Notes: generated by a model from the sequence alone, not told the origin. A DNA stretch of 64,000 bases from Gemmatimonadaceae bacterium (GCA_020846935.1 JADLCY010000011.1:372001-436000), one strand, 5' to 3'; positions 49,028-57,340 are shown, numbered from the stretch's first letter. Program-made: numbers and translations.

Positions 49028-49951
49028 TCAGCGGTGCCAGCCGAGGATCGTCGCGGCGGCATCCGCCAGGCGATCAAGGTCGCGTGCCACGTGGAGGAGA
49101 TAGACCGGCACGCGCCGGGCAATCGCAGCCGATTGCTCGAACATCAGGCCCGCATCCTTGCGGCCGAGCAGCGGCCCAAGCTTGGCGTGTTCGACGAGCG
49201 CAAGCGTGGCCTGGATCTCGGTGAGCACACTCCGTCGAGCCGACTCCGCGTCGTCAGGGGCGGACGGGAGCAGGACATACAAGGCCGCGAGCGGAACGGC
49301 GCTGCGTTGTACCGTGCCCTCATCGAAATGATCGAGCACCACTTTTCGGGCTGGTGCAGATTCTCCCATGCGCTCCGCGGCCAGCCGCGACGCGGAGTCC
49401 TTCCACAGTCGGAGCTGGTGCACGCCGGGGCGGACCAGAGGTGTGGCATCGGGCGTCACCGGGACCGTGTCGTCTGACAGGAGCCGGGCCCCACCGCGGA
49501 CCAGTGCCGTGGCCAGCGTGCTCTTTCCGTGCATCTTGGGCGCGAGGAGCGCAATGCCTCTGCCGTTGATGGACACCGCGCTGGCGTGCAGACAAAGCAC
49601 GTCGTGCTGGTGGAGCGCGAGGGCAAGCACCCTCCCGACCACGTCAGCGCGAACCGCCTCGAGCAAGCTGTCGTCGGCATCGTGCGGAGCGAACCACCGA
49701 ATGAGGGCCCCGTCGCTGACATCGAAGCGGCCCGTGTCATCATAGACGAGCGAGTGGCCCTGCATGGTGCGATAACACCGCACCTTGACCTCGCCGTAGA
49801 CGTCGTCGTCGCCAATGAGAGACGCGGGATCGAGGGGCGAGGGAATGTCACCCCGCTCCAGAATCCACGACGCCGGACCGGAGGTCTGCTGGAGCTCCGG
49901 GAATTGGAAGGGCGCCTTGAGCGTGCCGGCGAAGACGTCGTAGGAGTACAT
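49028..49951 (-). CDS. HPr-kinase-like protein, probable lasso-peptide kinase
   Basis: 307 residues of the HPr kinase fold used in peptide pathways. LHASAV (residues 121-126) and the P-loop APKMHGKST (137-145) are clear, followed by ARLLSDDTVPV, which supplies the acidic residues. It is too far from true HprK to be part of sugar regulation, and no PTS genes are near. In lasso loci such enzymes phosphorylate the C-terminal serine of the precursor, and the precursor here ends in Ser56. ATG 49951; spacing to the ATPase is 3 bp. Confidence 0.85.
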   Translation of the reverse strand: MYSYDVFAGTLKAPFQFPELQQTSGPASWILERGDIPSPLDPASLIGDDDVYGEVKVRCYRTMQGHSLVYDDTGRFDVSDGALIRWFAPHDADDSLLEAVRADVVGRVLALALHQHDVLCLHASAVSINGRGIALLAPKMHGKSTLATALVRGGARLLSDDTVPVTPDATPLVRPGVHQLRLWKDSASRLAAERMGESAPARKVVLDHFDEGTVQRSAVPLAALYVLLPSAPDDAESARRSVLTEIQATLALVEHAKLGPLLGRKDAGLMFEQSAAIARRVPVYLLHVARDLDRLADAAATILGWHR

Positions 49952-50090
49952 GTGGGGAGTGATCGACAGCTGATGCGACCTGCGCCTGCAGCGTGGACGA
50001 CCTGACCGAAGTGGCTGTGGTCAGGTGAGAAGTTGCAGAGGGCGTGCCGAGAGGGCGATGGGCGTGCGGCGCGTCCGCCACAACAAAACT

Positions 50091-50127
50091 GCCGTCCCGC
50101 AGCCACGGAAGGTGGCTACGGGACGGC
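50091..50127 (-). terminator. Strong hairpin after lasso precursor
   Basis: GCCGTCCCG-C-AGCCAC pairs with GTGGCT-A-CGGGACGGC (50112-50127 with 50091-50106), a 15-bp stem with one mismatch, followed on the minus strand by AGTTTTGTTG. It lies between the precursor and the kinase gene, so part of the transcript should end here. Confidence 0.75.
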
Positions 50128-50245
50128 GTTGAGTCCCGGGAGACTTGGGAGTGAGGTTGGTCGCCCCCGCAGCGCTTCCCGTCGTTCGCTTGTCGACCAG
50201 CGGCTCAGGAATCCGCCGAGCGAGCGACCCCGATCATGCACCGCC

Positions 50246-50267
50246 TGGGTCGCGCGGAGGCGACCCA
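50246..50267 (-). repeat. Hairpin just past the precursor stop
   Basis: TGGGTCGC (50246-50253) pairs with GCGACCCA (50260-50267), starting 10 bp after the precursor stop codon. No T-tract. It is likely an mRNA 3'-end stabiliser or a second, weak terminator. Confidence 0.6.
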
Positions 50268-50277
50268 AGTGGTGTGA

Positions 50278-50448
50278 TTACGAACGGATGCAGGCGCGCG
50301 GATCGCCCGGCGGGGCGTTGCCGTCGCAGTCCAGCCCGATGTTCGGAATCAGGTCGTCGCCGATGATGCGCTTGGTCGTATTGGGATTCCGCTGGAGCGT
50401 GAGCTCACGGAACGACCCAAATTTCTCGAGCGATGGTGCACTGTACAT
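50278..50448 (-). CDS. Lasso peptide precursor (A)
   Basis: 56-residue peptide. The leader has the conserved lasso pattern Y-x-x-P-x-L-x-x-x-G-x-F-x-x-x-T (MYSAPSLEKFGSFRELT, residues 1-17), the element that B1 binds. The rest has Asp31, Asp32, Asp40, Asp42 and Asp49, two cysteines (Cys41, Cys53), a GNAPPGDP turn, and ends CIRS with a C-terminal serine. No Asp or Glu lies 7-9 residues after the usual cut next to Thr17, so the core start is uncertain (see findings). ATG 50448 is preceded by AGGAGGAGAACG, a near-perfect ribosome-binding site, in keeping with high expression. It lies 145 bp after the cyclase gene. Confidence 0.85.
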   Translation of the reverse strand: MYSAPSLEKFGSFRELTLQRNPNTTKRIIGDDLIPNIGLDCDGNAPPGDPRACIRS

Positions 50449-50481
50449 CGTTCTCCTCCTCCCGTGACGGTGAGCACTGTG

Positions 50482-50517
50482 GCAGTACCGCAATTCCCAG
50501 GCCAAGGTGCAGTACCG
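50482..50517. repeat. 9-bp direct repeat upstream of precursor
   Basis: GCAGTACCG occurs at 50482-50490 and 50509-50517, 27 bp apart start to start, 35-70 bp before the precursor ATG. It could be a pair of operator half-sites, or chance. Confidence 0.35.
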
Positions 50518-50592
50518 GCTATTTCCTGTTCACCCCACGGTAAGCGCAGATGCCCAACTGGGCAATGAGCAGCTTTTTCCCGGTGCGCTACG

Positions 50593-52497
50593 TCACCCCA
50601 CGACCGACCGCATCCACAGTTCTGCCTGCAAGGTGAGCAGAAGCTGTACACCGATCATGTGCTCTCCGCTGGCCTCATACCGGGCCAGGCCTGCTCGATA
50701 TCGATCAACGTCGATGATCCCGGCGTCAGCGAGTCGTGGCGGGCTGGATCCGAGCAGGACGTCATGGACCCACGGCGCCAGTTCCTCTCGGAGTCGGCGG
50801 TGCAGGTACGCACGTGGAACGCCAGTCTTCGACTTTCTGGGGGCCAGGACGGATGCCGGGATCAGTCCTTCCACGGCCCGGCGAAGCACGCGCTTGGTCT
50901 CGCCGGGGCTCACCCGATCGCCGATGGGGCGGCTCGCCGCAAACTCGATGATGCGTCGATCCATCAGGGGCGACCGCACGTCCACGCCCCCCTGGAGCGC
51001 CACGGCGCCGGACCACGACACGGCACGGGGGAAGAAGGGAGTCTGGGTGTACCAGCGCGATTCGTACGCGGCCGGACTTTCGAAGAGTCGCTTTGGTGGG
51101 TCGAGCTCCACGCGCGCCTTCATCAGCGCCTCCTCACGCCAGGCGTCCCCGAGCCAGGGTGGAATGGACTGCGACGTCAGCTCCTCGGTGCTGCGCCCGC
51201 GGGCCTCCTGGATGCGGCGCCAGAGTCCGGGCGGTAGCCACGGCACGATGCAGTCGACAAAGAAGGCCCGAAACCCGATGGACTCCATGGAGCGTCGGAG
51301 CTCCGCGAGTTCGCGCCATCGACCCCGAACGAGGAGATCGGCGGCGTACACGGTCGAAACGTGGAAGAGCTGATCACCGCCGTAGCCATCGAACGCCACG
51401 CGACCACCAGCCGCGACGCTGGTGCGGGCCAACTGCCGATTCATCTGCTCAAACGTGTGTGCATACGGGTCATCGCGGACCGCGGCACTCAGCTCCGCGT
51501 CCACGAGGACCGGGACCGACTCACTGTCGATCCAGGTGACCTTCGAATGCCACTGCTCAGCGATGGCGTTGACGTGATGATCCTCCCGAGCGCTGTCGCC
51601 CTCCGGATAGGAAACCGTCACCGGGGCGATCGTGATCGCGCGGCTGTCTTGTTGGGCGGCAAGCTGGGTGGCCCCGAACACGGCGGTGGAGTCTGCGCCG
51701 CCACTCAGCCACACCGTGGTGACGGGTTCAACGGCGCGCTCCGCGACCGCCCGCACGAGGAGGGCCCGCAGCTCGCGGGCCCCTGCTTCGAGGTCGTGTC
51801 GTCCGCCAATGCGGAACTCCGGAGGAGTCCACATCTCGACGACGCGCGGAGCGGCGCCGGGCCGCCACTCCACCGCTGCGCCGGCGGCCACCGGAAGCAC
51901 GCCTTCGAATCCGGTCTGCAAGCTGCCCCCCAGCAGACCGCCAACGGCCGCCGCGATGGTCGAGAGCTGCAGGGGAAACCGGTGCGCGGGCGATGCCGCG
52001 ATGGCGCGCGCCGTCGACGCGGCCAGGAACGTGTCACCGCCGAGTGCGTAGTGCAGTGGCCGGCGACCCACGTAGTCGCGCGCCAACAGTACTTTCCGCT
52101 GCGCCTCGTCAACAACGATGAAGGCGAAGTCTCCCTCGAGCACGTGCACACACCGGGCGCCGAAGGCACGATACGCACCGAGAATGAGTGACGTGGCGTC
52201 GTCGCCGCGCTTCGCAGGCACGCCGGCACTCGTGAGCCGGTGGCACAGGTCGTCGACGTAGTACAGCGTGGCGTCGGCCACCGCGATCAGCGGGCCATCG
52301 CGAACCACGTGCGACGGACCGGCAAGGCCAGGAGCGATTTCCCAGGCAAAGCGCTGCACCCCGACGGCGCCCCAGGCCAGTTCGCCAATGGTGCGTCCCG
52401 CGTCACCGCGATGCGTCGCGGCTTCGAGCATGGCCCCAACCGATGGCGTGCCTGCGCCGCGGGCGGTGCCGTGGAAAATCCCCGCGATGGCGCTCAA
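50593..52497 (-). CDS. Lasso cyclase, asparagine-synthetase-like (C)
   Basis: 634 residues. An N-terminal glutaminase-like domain begins MSAIAGIFHG; the nucleophile Cys2 of true asparagine synthetases is absent, as expected in lasso cyclases. The C-terminal synthetase domain has the ATP-pyrophosphate loop VWLSGGADSTAV and AFDGYGGDQLFH. The enzyme adenylates the ring Asp/Glu side chain and closes the macrolactam. Start TTG 52497 overlaps the B2 stop as TTGA; the longer frame to 52590 is Arg-rich and lies inside the B2 gene. Confidence 0.92.
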   Translation of the reverse strand: MSAIAGIFHGTARGAGTPSVGAMLEAATHRGDAGRTIGELAWGAVGVQRFAWEIAPGLAGPSHVVRDGPLIAVADATLYYVDDLCHRLTSAGVPAKRGDDATSLILGAYRAFGARCVHVLEGDFAFIVVDEAQRKVLLARDYVGRRPLHYALGGDTFLAASTARAIAASPAHRFPLQLSTIAAAVGGLLGGSLQTGFEGVLPVAAGAAVEWRPGAAPRVVEMWTPPEFRIGGRHDLEAGARELRALLVRAVAERAVEPVTTVWLSGGADSTAVFGATQLAAQQDSRAITIAPVTVSYPEGDSAREDHHVNAIAEQWHSKVTWIDSESVPVLVDAELSAAVRDDPYAHTFEQMNRQLARTSVAAGGRVAFDGYGGDQLFHVSTVYAADLLVRGRWRELAELRRSMESIGFRAFFVDCIVPWLPPGLWRRIQEARGRSTEELTSQSIPPWLGDAWREEALMKARVELDPPKRLFESPAAYESRWYTQTPFFPRAVSWSGAVALQGGVDVRSPLMDRRIIEFAASRPIGDRVSPGETKRVLRRAVEGLIPASVLAPRKSKTGVPRAYLHRRLREELAPWVHDVLLGSSPPRLADAGIIDVDRYRAGLARYEASGEHMIGVQLLLTLQAELWMRSVVG

Positions 52498-52955
52498 GGC
52501 CGCGTGCTGACCTGGAGATCGTCGAACGATGCGTAGCGATCGACGGTGCCTTCGTCGTCGCCGACGACTTCGCCGGCGTATTCGACCCATGCGTGGGCCA
52601 TGAACTTCCCCTGACGGCGCGCGACGCCGACCCTGACGGCGCTCCCGGGGAGTCCCTCGGCGTCGAGGCGACGGCAGATGGCGAGTGAGCGGACGAGGCA
52701 GGTCGGATGGAAGACTCCGTAGACCGACGCCCGCGAAACGCCGAGGACGACACGACGCACCTCGTCGATTCGCTGGGGATCGGCGGCGCTCCCGGAGCGT
52801 GCATCCGCTGGGCCGGTCGTCACGAGTTCACCCTGTGGCCTGGTCCGCACGTCGCGTCGGGCTCGGAGCAGCGCCACCTGGCCGAGCAGCAACCGCCACC
52901 AATCGCGTGGGGTGAGCCGCGCCGCCTTACCGAGCAACGCGAGGAGCGCTGCCAT
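52494..52955 (-). CDS. Lasso leader protease, transglutaminase-like (B2)
   Basis: 153 residues of the lasso B2 family. The cysteine-protease triad fits Cys86 (HPTCLVRSLAICRRL), His121 (FMAHAWVEYAGE) and Asp133 or Asp134. It cuts the leader from the core. ATG 52955 or GTG 52961 both overlap the B1 stop by about 30 bp. Translation probably runs from B1 through B2 to C as a coupled set. Confidence 0.9.
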   Translation of the reverse strand: MAALLALLGKAARLTPRDWWRLLLGQVALLRARRDVRTRPQGELVTTGPADARSGSAADPQRIDEVRRVVLGVSRASVYGVFHPTCLVRSLAICRRLDAEGLPGSAVRVGVARRQGKFMAHAWVEYAGEVVGDDEGTVDRYASFDDLQVSTRP

Positions 52956-53262
52956 CGCCACCGGCCCTGGGCGGAGCGTCGATGACGAGGCCGTTGGCCC
53001 GGAGGTCCGCGAGAAAACTCGTCACGTCGCGCTGGATTCGCGCGAGGCCCACGTCGGAAAACTTTCTTGCGAGCGTTTCACACAACTCCTCGACGGAGCT
53101 GCACGTCGGGAGCATTTCCCAGATGATTGCGCCGACCGCGTTGACACCGAAGTAGACCTCGGAGTCGCTGGAAAAGAGCACCCCGCCCTCTGCCATCGCG
53201 CGGAAGATGGCAGCGGGAGCTGGCGTCGGGAGCGGCGTGCGGGAATCGGCCACCGGGGTCAC
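52927..53262 (-). CDS. PqqD-like leader-binding protein (B1)
   Basis: 111 residues. PqqD-fold signature: DSEVYFGVNAVGAIIWEMLPTCSSVEELCETLARKF, then a second helix IQRDVTSFLADLRANGLV. It holds the precursor leader for B2 and C. It starts at GTG 53262 and is first in the locus; the promoter should lie in 53263-53364, where I see no clear boxes. Confidence 0.9.
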   Translation of the reverse strand: MTPVADSRTPLPTPAPAAIFRAMAEGGVLFSSDSEVYFGVNAVGAIIWEMLPTCSSVEELCETLARKFSDVGLARIQRDVTSFLADLRANGLVIDAPPRAGGDGSAPRVAR

Positions 53263-53364
53263 TCACTTCGTGGAATGGGCGCGAGCGCTGTTTCGGGTGA
53301 CGACGGTCGAGCGGGAAAGGAAACCAGCCGCGTGTCGTGGCGCTAGATCGGGTTCGGCGGCGTG

Positions 53365-53397
53365 AAAAGGGCGCCACGGCAACTCGCCGGGCGCCCT
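53365..53397 (-). terminator. Rho-independent terminator after rpsG
   Basis: AGGGCGCC (53390-53397 on the minus strand), a 14-nt loop, then GGCGCCCT (53368-53375) followed by TTTC. It lies 24 bp past the rpsG stop, so rpsL-rpsG transcription should stop before the lasso genes. Confidence 0.85.
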
Positions 53398-53420
53398 GGA
53401 ACGTACGAGGCCAGTCGCGC

Positions 53421-53891
53421 TTACCAGCGGTAGTGTGCGAATGCCTTGTTGGCTTCGGCCATGCGGTGCGTGTCTTCTTTTTTCTTGACCGCGTTGCCTT
53501 CGCCCTTGGACGCGGCGATGACTTCGGCCGCGAGCTTCTCCGCCATCGACTTTTCGTTGCGATCGCGCGAGTAGGAGAGCAGCCAACGCATGGCGAGGGC
53601 CGTGCGGCGCTCCGGGCGAACCTCGACCGGCACCTGATACGTCGCGCCACCGACGCGGCGCGACTTGACCTCGATGACGGGCTTGAGGTTGGCCAGGGCG
53701 GCCTTGAAGACGTTCACGCCGGGCTGGCTGGTGCGCGACTCGACGAGATCCATCGCGCCATAGAAGATGCGCTCGGCGGTGCTCTTCTTTCCCTGAAGCA
53801 TCAGGGAGTTGATGAACTTCGAAACGGTCTGACTGTCGTAGCGGGCGTCGGCGAGGACGGGGCGCTTGACTGACTTCTTGCGACGGCTCAC
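53421..53891 (-). CDS. rpsG: 30S ribosomal protein S7
   Basis: 156 residues. [46 protein letters not shown] start and [41 protein letters not shown] end. ATG overlaps the rpsL stop by 4 bp (ATGA). fusA does not follow. Confidence 0.98.
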   Translation of the reverse strand: MSRRKKSVKRPVLADARYDSQTVSKFINSLMLQGKKSTAERIFYGAMDLVESRTSQPGVNVFKAALANLKPVIEVKSRRVGGATYQVPVEVRPERRTALAMRWLLSYSRDRNEKSMAEKLAAEVIAASKGEGNAVKKKEDTHRMAEANKAFAHYRW

Positions 53892-54283
53892 TTCTTCCCT
53901 CCGGCGGCGCCTGCTTTGGGCTTCTTGGTTCCGTACTTGGAGCGGCTCCGGTTGCGGCCGTTCACGCCAGCCGCGTCGAGGGTGCCGCGAACAATGTGGT
54001 AACGCACCCCCGGGAGATCCTTCACACGACCGCCGCGCACGAGCACGATCGAGTGTTCCTGGAGGTTATGGCCTTCGCCCGGAATGTAGGCGATCACTTC
54101 GATCTGGTTCGTCAGTCGCACCTTGGCGACCTTCCGCAACGCCGAGTTTGGCTTCTTGGGCGTCGTGGTATAGACGCGGGTGCAGACGCCGCGCCGGAAG
54201 GGATTCGCCTTGAGCGCCGGCGACTTCTCCTTCTTGAGGACGTCCTTGCGGGCCCGGCGAACGAGCTGGTTGATCGTTGGCAT
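53888..54283 (-). CDS. rpsL: 30S ribosomal protein S12
   Basis: 131 residues. [15 protein letters not shown] start; the decoding-site loop [19 protein letters not shown] has the wild-type lysine linked to streptomycin sensitivity, and [13 protein letters not shown] is intact. A hairpin with a T-tract lies only 14 bp before its ATG. Confidence 0.98.
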   Translation of the reverse strand: MPTINQLVRRARKDVLKKEKSPALKANPFRRGVCTRVYTTTPKKPNSALRKVAKVRLTNQIEVIAYIPGEGHNLQEHSIVLVRGGRVKDLPGVRYHIVRGTLDAAGVNGRNRSRSKYGTKKPKAGAAGGKK

Positions 54284-54296
54284 ACCGAGGGATAAC

Positions 54297-54322
54297 GAAA
54301 AACGCGCCCCACAGCCGGGGCG
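54297..54322 (-). terminator. Hairpin and T-tract just before rpsL
   Basis: On the minus strand CGCCCC (54317-54322), a 6-nt loop, GGGGCG (54305-54310), then CGTTTTTCG. It could end the acyltransferase transcript, or act as an attenuator in the rpsL leader if the promoter lies upstream of it. Confidence 0.7.
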
Positions 54323-54358
54323 GAGAGTCTGGTAAGATAGACGCCGGAGAAACCGGTT

Positions 54359-55834
54359 TCAAGTCACGGTTTCAGGCCCGCTTAGGCCGCCCCAGCCCCC
54401 CATCGCCACCGTGGACGGCAAGGCGTCCCGGGCCCGGACCGAGGCCGCGAATGGGCCCAGCAGGTGGGCGACGGAATTGGCGTAATAGCTGATCAGCGGC
54501 CGCCCCCGGGACAGCACGACGTACCCCTCCCCCTCCCGGGCGATCACGCGGCGCATCCGCAGCATCCGATAGGCCCGGTCGAATACCTCCTCGGTCGAGG
54601 ATTCGGCCTTGAGCACCCGTGCGTTCAGCTCGCGGAGCACCTCACGAAGCTCGCCCATCCGCTCGAGCAGCCGGTCCTGTCGGACGAAGTCCCCGTCCAG
54701 GCTCTGGAGCGCGGCACACGCCAGCGCCACGGGCGTGACCGGGATCAACCCCCCGATTCGTCCCATCATCTCGTCGCAGAAGGCCTGAACGTGGCCCAGC
54801 CGCTCCGGCCGCTCGAGGTCGAACGGGTGGATCCCCTGCCCTTCCAGCCGATCGAGCCACGATGAAACAGGTACCGGAACCCCGATGGTCACGGCGGCCC
54901 GGCCGTAGCGCTTCCACCGTCGACCGACCAGCCGCCCGAGGTTGAATACGACGTAGCGGGCCACCTCGCCCACCTGTCGCAGCCGCGGGGTTCGGTGTCC
55001 GTCGACACGGGACGCGAGTTCGGATAGCAGTGTTCGGTCCTCCAGCACCCGATCGTAGTTGATGCCGACGGGCACCACGTACATGCGTGCGCGGTACGCG
55101 GGGTCGCTCGCCACACCGAGGGCGTAGTCGAGCAACCCGATCTTCGCCGGGCGCAACGTGCCGTCGCGCGTGAGGCCACCTTCCGGGAAGATGCCCTGCG
55201 TCACGCCGTGCCTCGTGATGTGCTGCACGTACCGCGCGAGCACGGTGTGGTAGAGAGGTTCGCGATACTTCCGTCGGATGAAGTACGAACCAAAGCTCTT
55301 GAACAAATATTCGAGGGGGAACGCGCGTGCCCACTCACCCACGGCGTACGAGAGTGACACGTCGCCCAGCAACGCGTAGGCGACGAGGACGTAGTCGGCG
55401 TTGGATCGGTGGTTCATCAGGTAGATGACCACCGAGTCGCGAGGCAGGCCGCGGAACGGATCTTCCCGTTCGTAGTCCACCGTCACCTTGTAGAACAGGG
55501 TGAGCAGGGCGCGACTGAGGAGGTAGCCGAACTTGTAGTAGGCGAGAATGCTGAAGAACGGGATGATCTCGTCGAGGTAGGTGCGCACACGCCCCCACGC
55601 GGCGGCCTCGCTCACACCATGTTCGGCGGCGTGTTCGCGCACGGCGGTCGCGATTTCCTGGTCCCGGAGCAGTGCGGCGACGATGGTGCGCTTTCGCGTC
55701 AGTTTGTAGCGATCGAGGCGAGGGCGGAAACGCCTGACCGCGCGGCGCGCTGCACGCTCCACGACCGCGCGCCCGAGCAGCCAGACGGCGAGCAGCACGA
55801 CGAGGCCCGTGGCGAGAAAGAGCGCGGTTCGCAA
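54359..55834 (-). CDS. PlsB-type glycerol-3-phosphate acyltransferase
   Basis: 491 residues with an N-terminal membrane helix (ALFLATGLVVLLAVWLLGRAVVE). Acyltransferase blocks: NHRSNADYVL (block I, His-x4-Asp), GSYFIRRKYREPLYH (block II), IFPEGGLTRDG (block III), VVPVGINYDRVLED (block IV). This matches glycerol-3-phosphate acyltransferase, the first step of phospholipid synthesis. Shorter than E. coli PlsB (about 800). No symbol is given because DHAPAT-like relatives look alike. Confidence 0.88.
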   Translation of the reverse strand: MRTALFLATGLVVLLAVWLLGRAVVERAARRAVRRFRPRLDRYKLTRKRTIVAALLRDQEIATAVREHAAEHGVSEAAAWGRVRTYLDEIIPFFSILAYYKFGYLLSRALLTLFYKVTVDYEREDPFRGLPRDSVVIYLMNHRSNADYVLVAYALLGDVSLSYAVGEWARAFPLEYLFKSFGSYFIRRKYREPLYHTVLARYVQHITRHGVTQGIFPEGGLTRDGTLRPAKIGLLDYALGVASDPAYRARMYVVPVGINYDRVLEDRTLLSELASRVDGHRTPRLRQVGEVARYVVFNLGRLVGRRWKRYGRAAVTIGVPVPVSSWLDRLEGQGIHPFDLERPERLGHVQAFCDEMMGRIGGLIPVTPVALACAALQSLDGDFVRQDRLLERMGELREVLRELNARVLKAESSTEEVFDRAYRMLRMRRVIAREGEGYVVLSRGRPLISYYANSVAHLLGPFAASVRARDALPSTVAMGGWGGLSGPETVT

Positions 55835-55879
55835 GTTTGGCCGAGGCGAGGACGCTGAGGAGCCACCACAGGCCTGGTG

Positions 55880-56959
55880 CTACCGCACCGCGGCGAGCTC
55901 CAGATGCACCAGGCCGTCGTCGTCCGCGCGTGCAACGTACGCCCCGCGGGCCGTGACGGTGAGGATGCGAACACGCTTTGGAAGCACGAGCCGAGCAACC
56001 GCCGCACCGCGCGCGTCCAAGATGTCGTACCACGTAGAGTCGCGCCGGGCGGTCACGTGCCGGCGTACCCACGTCTCACCGTTGGCCAGTGCCACGACCG
56101 ACTGCGGCGGGAATGGCGGCAGCGTTTCGGGCCACTCGAGCGCCTCCGGCGCCGGTCGGCGCAGCAAGGTCGCCAGATACTCTTCGCGTTCCGCGTCTCC
56201 GACGGGAATCGACGTCACCGGGATCACCGGTCCGCGCACGACCCTGCCGTCGGCCATCACCTGGTCGAGCCGGTACGGCGCCCGCCGAGCAATCGCGACG
56301 CGCCCGCCCGGCGCCACGCCGAACGGCTCTCCGACGGCAAACGGCATGCGGACCACCTCGACCGACTCGATGCGCGTGCCGGTCTGCTTGATGTGGATCT
56401 TTGTCTGAGGCGCGGCCAGCGGCGTCACGGGCGTCACGCGCAACGACGCGACGTTGACTCTGACGAGTCGAACCGAGTCCGGCGCCTTCCCCGCAAACGT
56501 GCTCCCCTCGAACATGGCTGTGACCGCAACGAGGTTTCCCGCACCGTCACCGCCGCCCGCCTGGGCCAGCGGGACGCCTTCGGGCGCCGTCACCGTCGCC
56601 GGCAGCGATCCGTCGGGCGCCACCACCAGCAGCCGACGGTTGCCGGCGTCCACGAGCCAGGTGGTGTCCCCGCGGGCGGGCAGCAGCGCGGTTGCTCGAC
56701 GGAACTCGCCCGGACCGCTCCCGACACTGCCTAACGACTTCTGCGTCCCGCGCTCGAGGTCGACGAGGTGCAACGCCTGCTCCTTTGCGTCGTACACGAG
56801 GATCCGGCCGTCGGACAGCACGCGCGCCGCCGAGATGTCGGAATACGCGGCCGCGGCCTCACGCGAAGCGCCGAGTCGACGCTCGCGGACCTGCGCGCCT
56901 GCCGGTGTCGCGGCGAACAGCGCGAGCGCGGCCAGACAGACGATCGAAGGATCTCGCAT
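55880..56959 (-). CDS. Secreted six-bladed beta-propeller protein
   Basis: 359 residues. Signal peptide SIVCLAALALFAATPAGAQV, then propeller-like repeats: ISAARVLSDGRILVYDAKEQALHLVDLE, GSVGSGPGEFRRATALLPARGDTTWLVDAGNRRLLVV, APGGRVAIARRAPYRLDQVMADG. The G-S-G-P-G-E-F sequence is typical of BF3164-like or NHL-like propellers common in free-living Gram-negatives. Role unknown. It stands between rpoC and the acyltransferase gene, 46 bp from the latter. Confidence 0.75.
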   Translation of the reverse strand: MRDPSIVCLAALALFAATPAGAQVRERRLGASREAAAAYSDISAARVLSDGRILVYDAKEQALHLVDLERGTQKSLGSVGSGPGEFRRATALLPARGDTTWLVDAGNRRLLVVAPDGSLPATVTAPEGVPLAQAGGGDGAGNLVAVTAMFEGSTFAGKAPDSVRLVRVNVASLRVTPVTPLAAPQTKIHIKQTGTRIESVEVVRMPFAVGEPFGVAPGGRVAIARRAPYRLDQVMADGRVVRGPVIPVTSIPVGDAEREEYLATLLRRPAPEALEWPETLPPFPPQSVVALANGETWVRRHVTARRDSTWYDILDARGAAVARLVLPKRVRILTVTARGAYVARADDDGLVHLELAAVR

Positions 56960-57340
56960 GCGGCAACCATGCGGCGCATGGACATCTTGTCAACCCGAGG
57001 CCCGCAACGGAAACCCGGCCGCCTCCCCACCGGAGTGCCCGAGGCGCGGTCCCAGAAAATCTGGGCGTGATCAGCGCCTCGACCTTCGCGCGTGGGAGCA
57101 GCGGCCAGAGAGAGGGGCACGGTGTTCAACCAGCGCTCGATGGAGCCGGCATCTTCGCGTTCGTGGTCGCCAGGCTCGCCACCTGGCTCATCGATAACTC
57201 ACCGAACTCCCGGAATCGCGCCCACCTGACCGCAAGGGCATCGGTGCCAGTCTGGTTTTGGGAGTGAACGCAGGCTCGCGATCCGACTCAACCCTAGGGC
57301 CGTGGGTCACATGACGACGCGAAGGTCCAGCGACTCCACA
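56960..57340. other. Intergenic region, nothing recognised
   Basis: About 380 bp between the propeller gene and the rpoC terminator. I see no RNA gene or protein of either strand that I can support, only short open frames. It probably carries the promoter of the propeller gene. Confidence 0.5.

Noticed and set aside
49028-49951. True HPr kinase/phosphorylase for sugar regulation
   Set aside because: No PTS genes, divergent P-loop (APKMHGKST), and tight coupling to a lasso ABC exporter point to peptide tailoring.
50278-50505. Longer precursor from 50505
   Set aside because: The 19 extra residues precede the strong ribosome-binding site; ATG 50448 gives the normal lasso leader start.
45923-53262. 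Lasso locus as a recent mobile island
   Set aside because: No transposase, integrase, direct repeats or tRNA at the borders, and no obvious change in base composition.
56960-57340. Possible tRNA or small RNA gene after rpoC
   Set aside because: I could not fold a cloverleaf or find a known RNA signature by eye; only short open frames without support.
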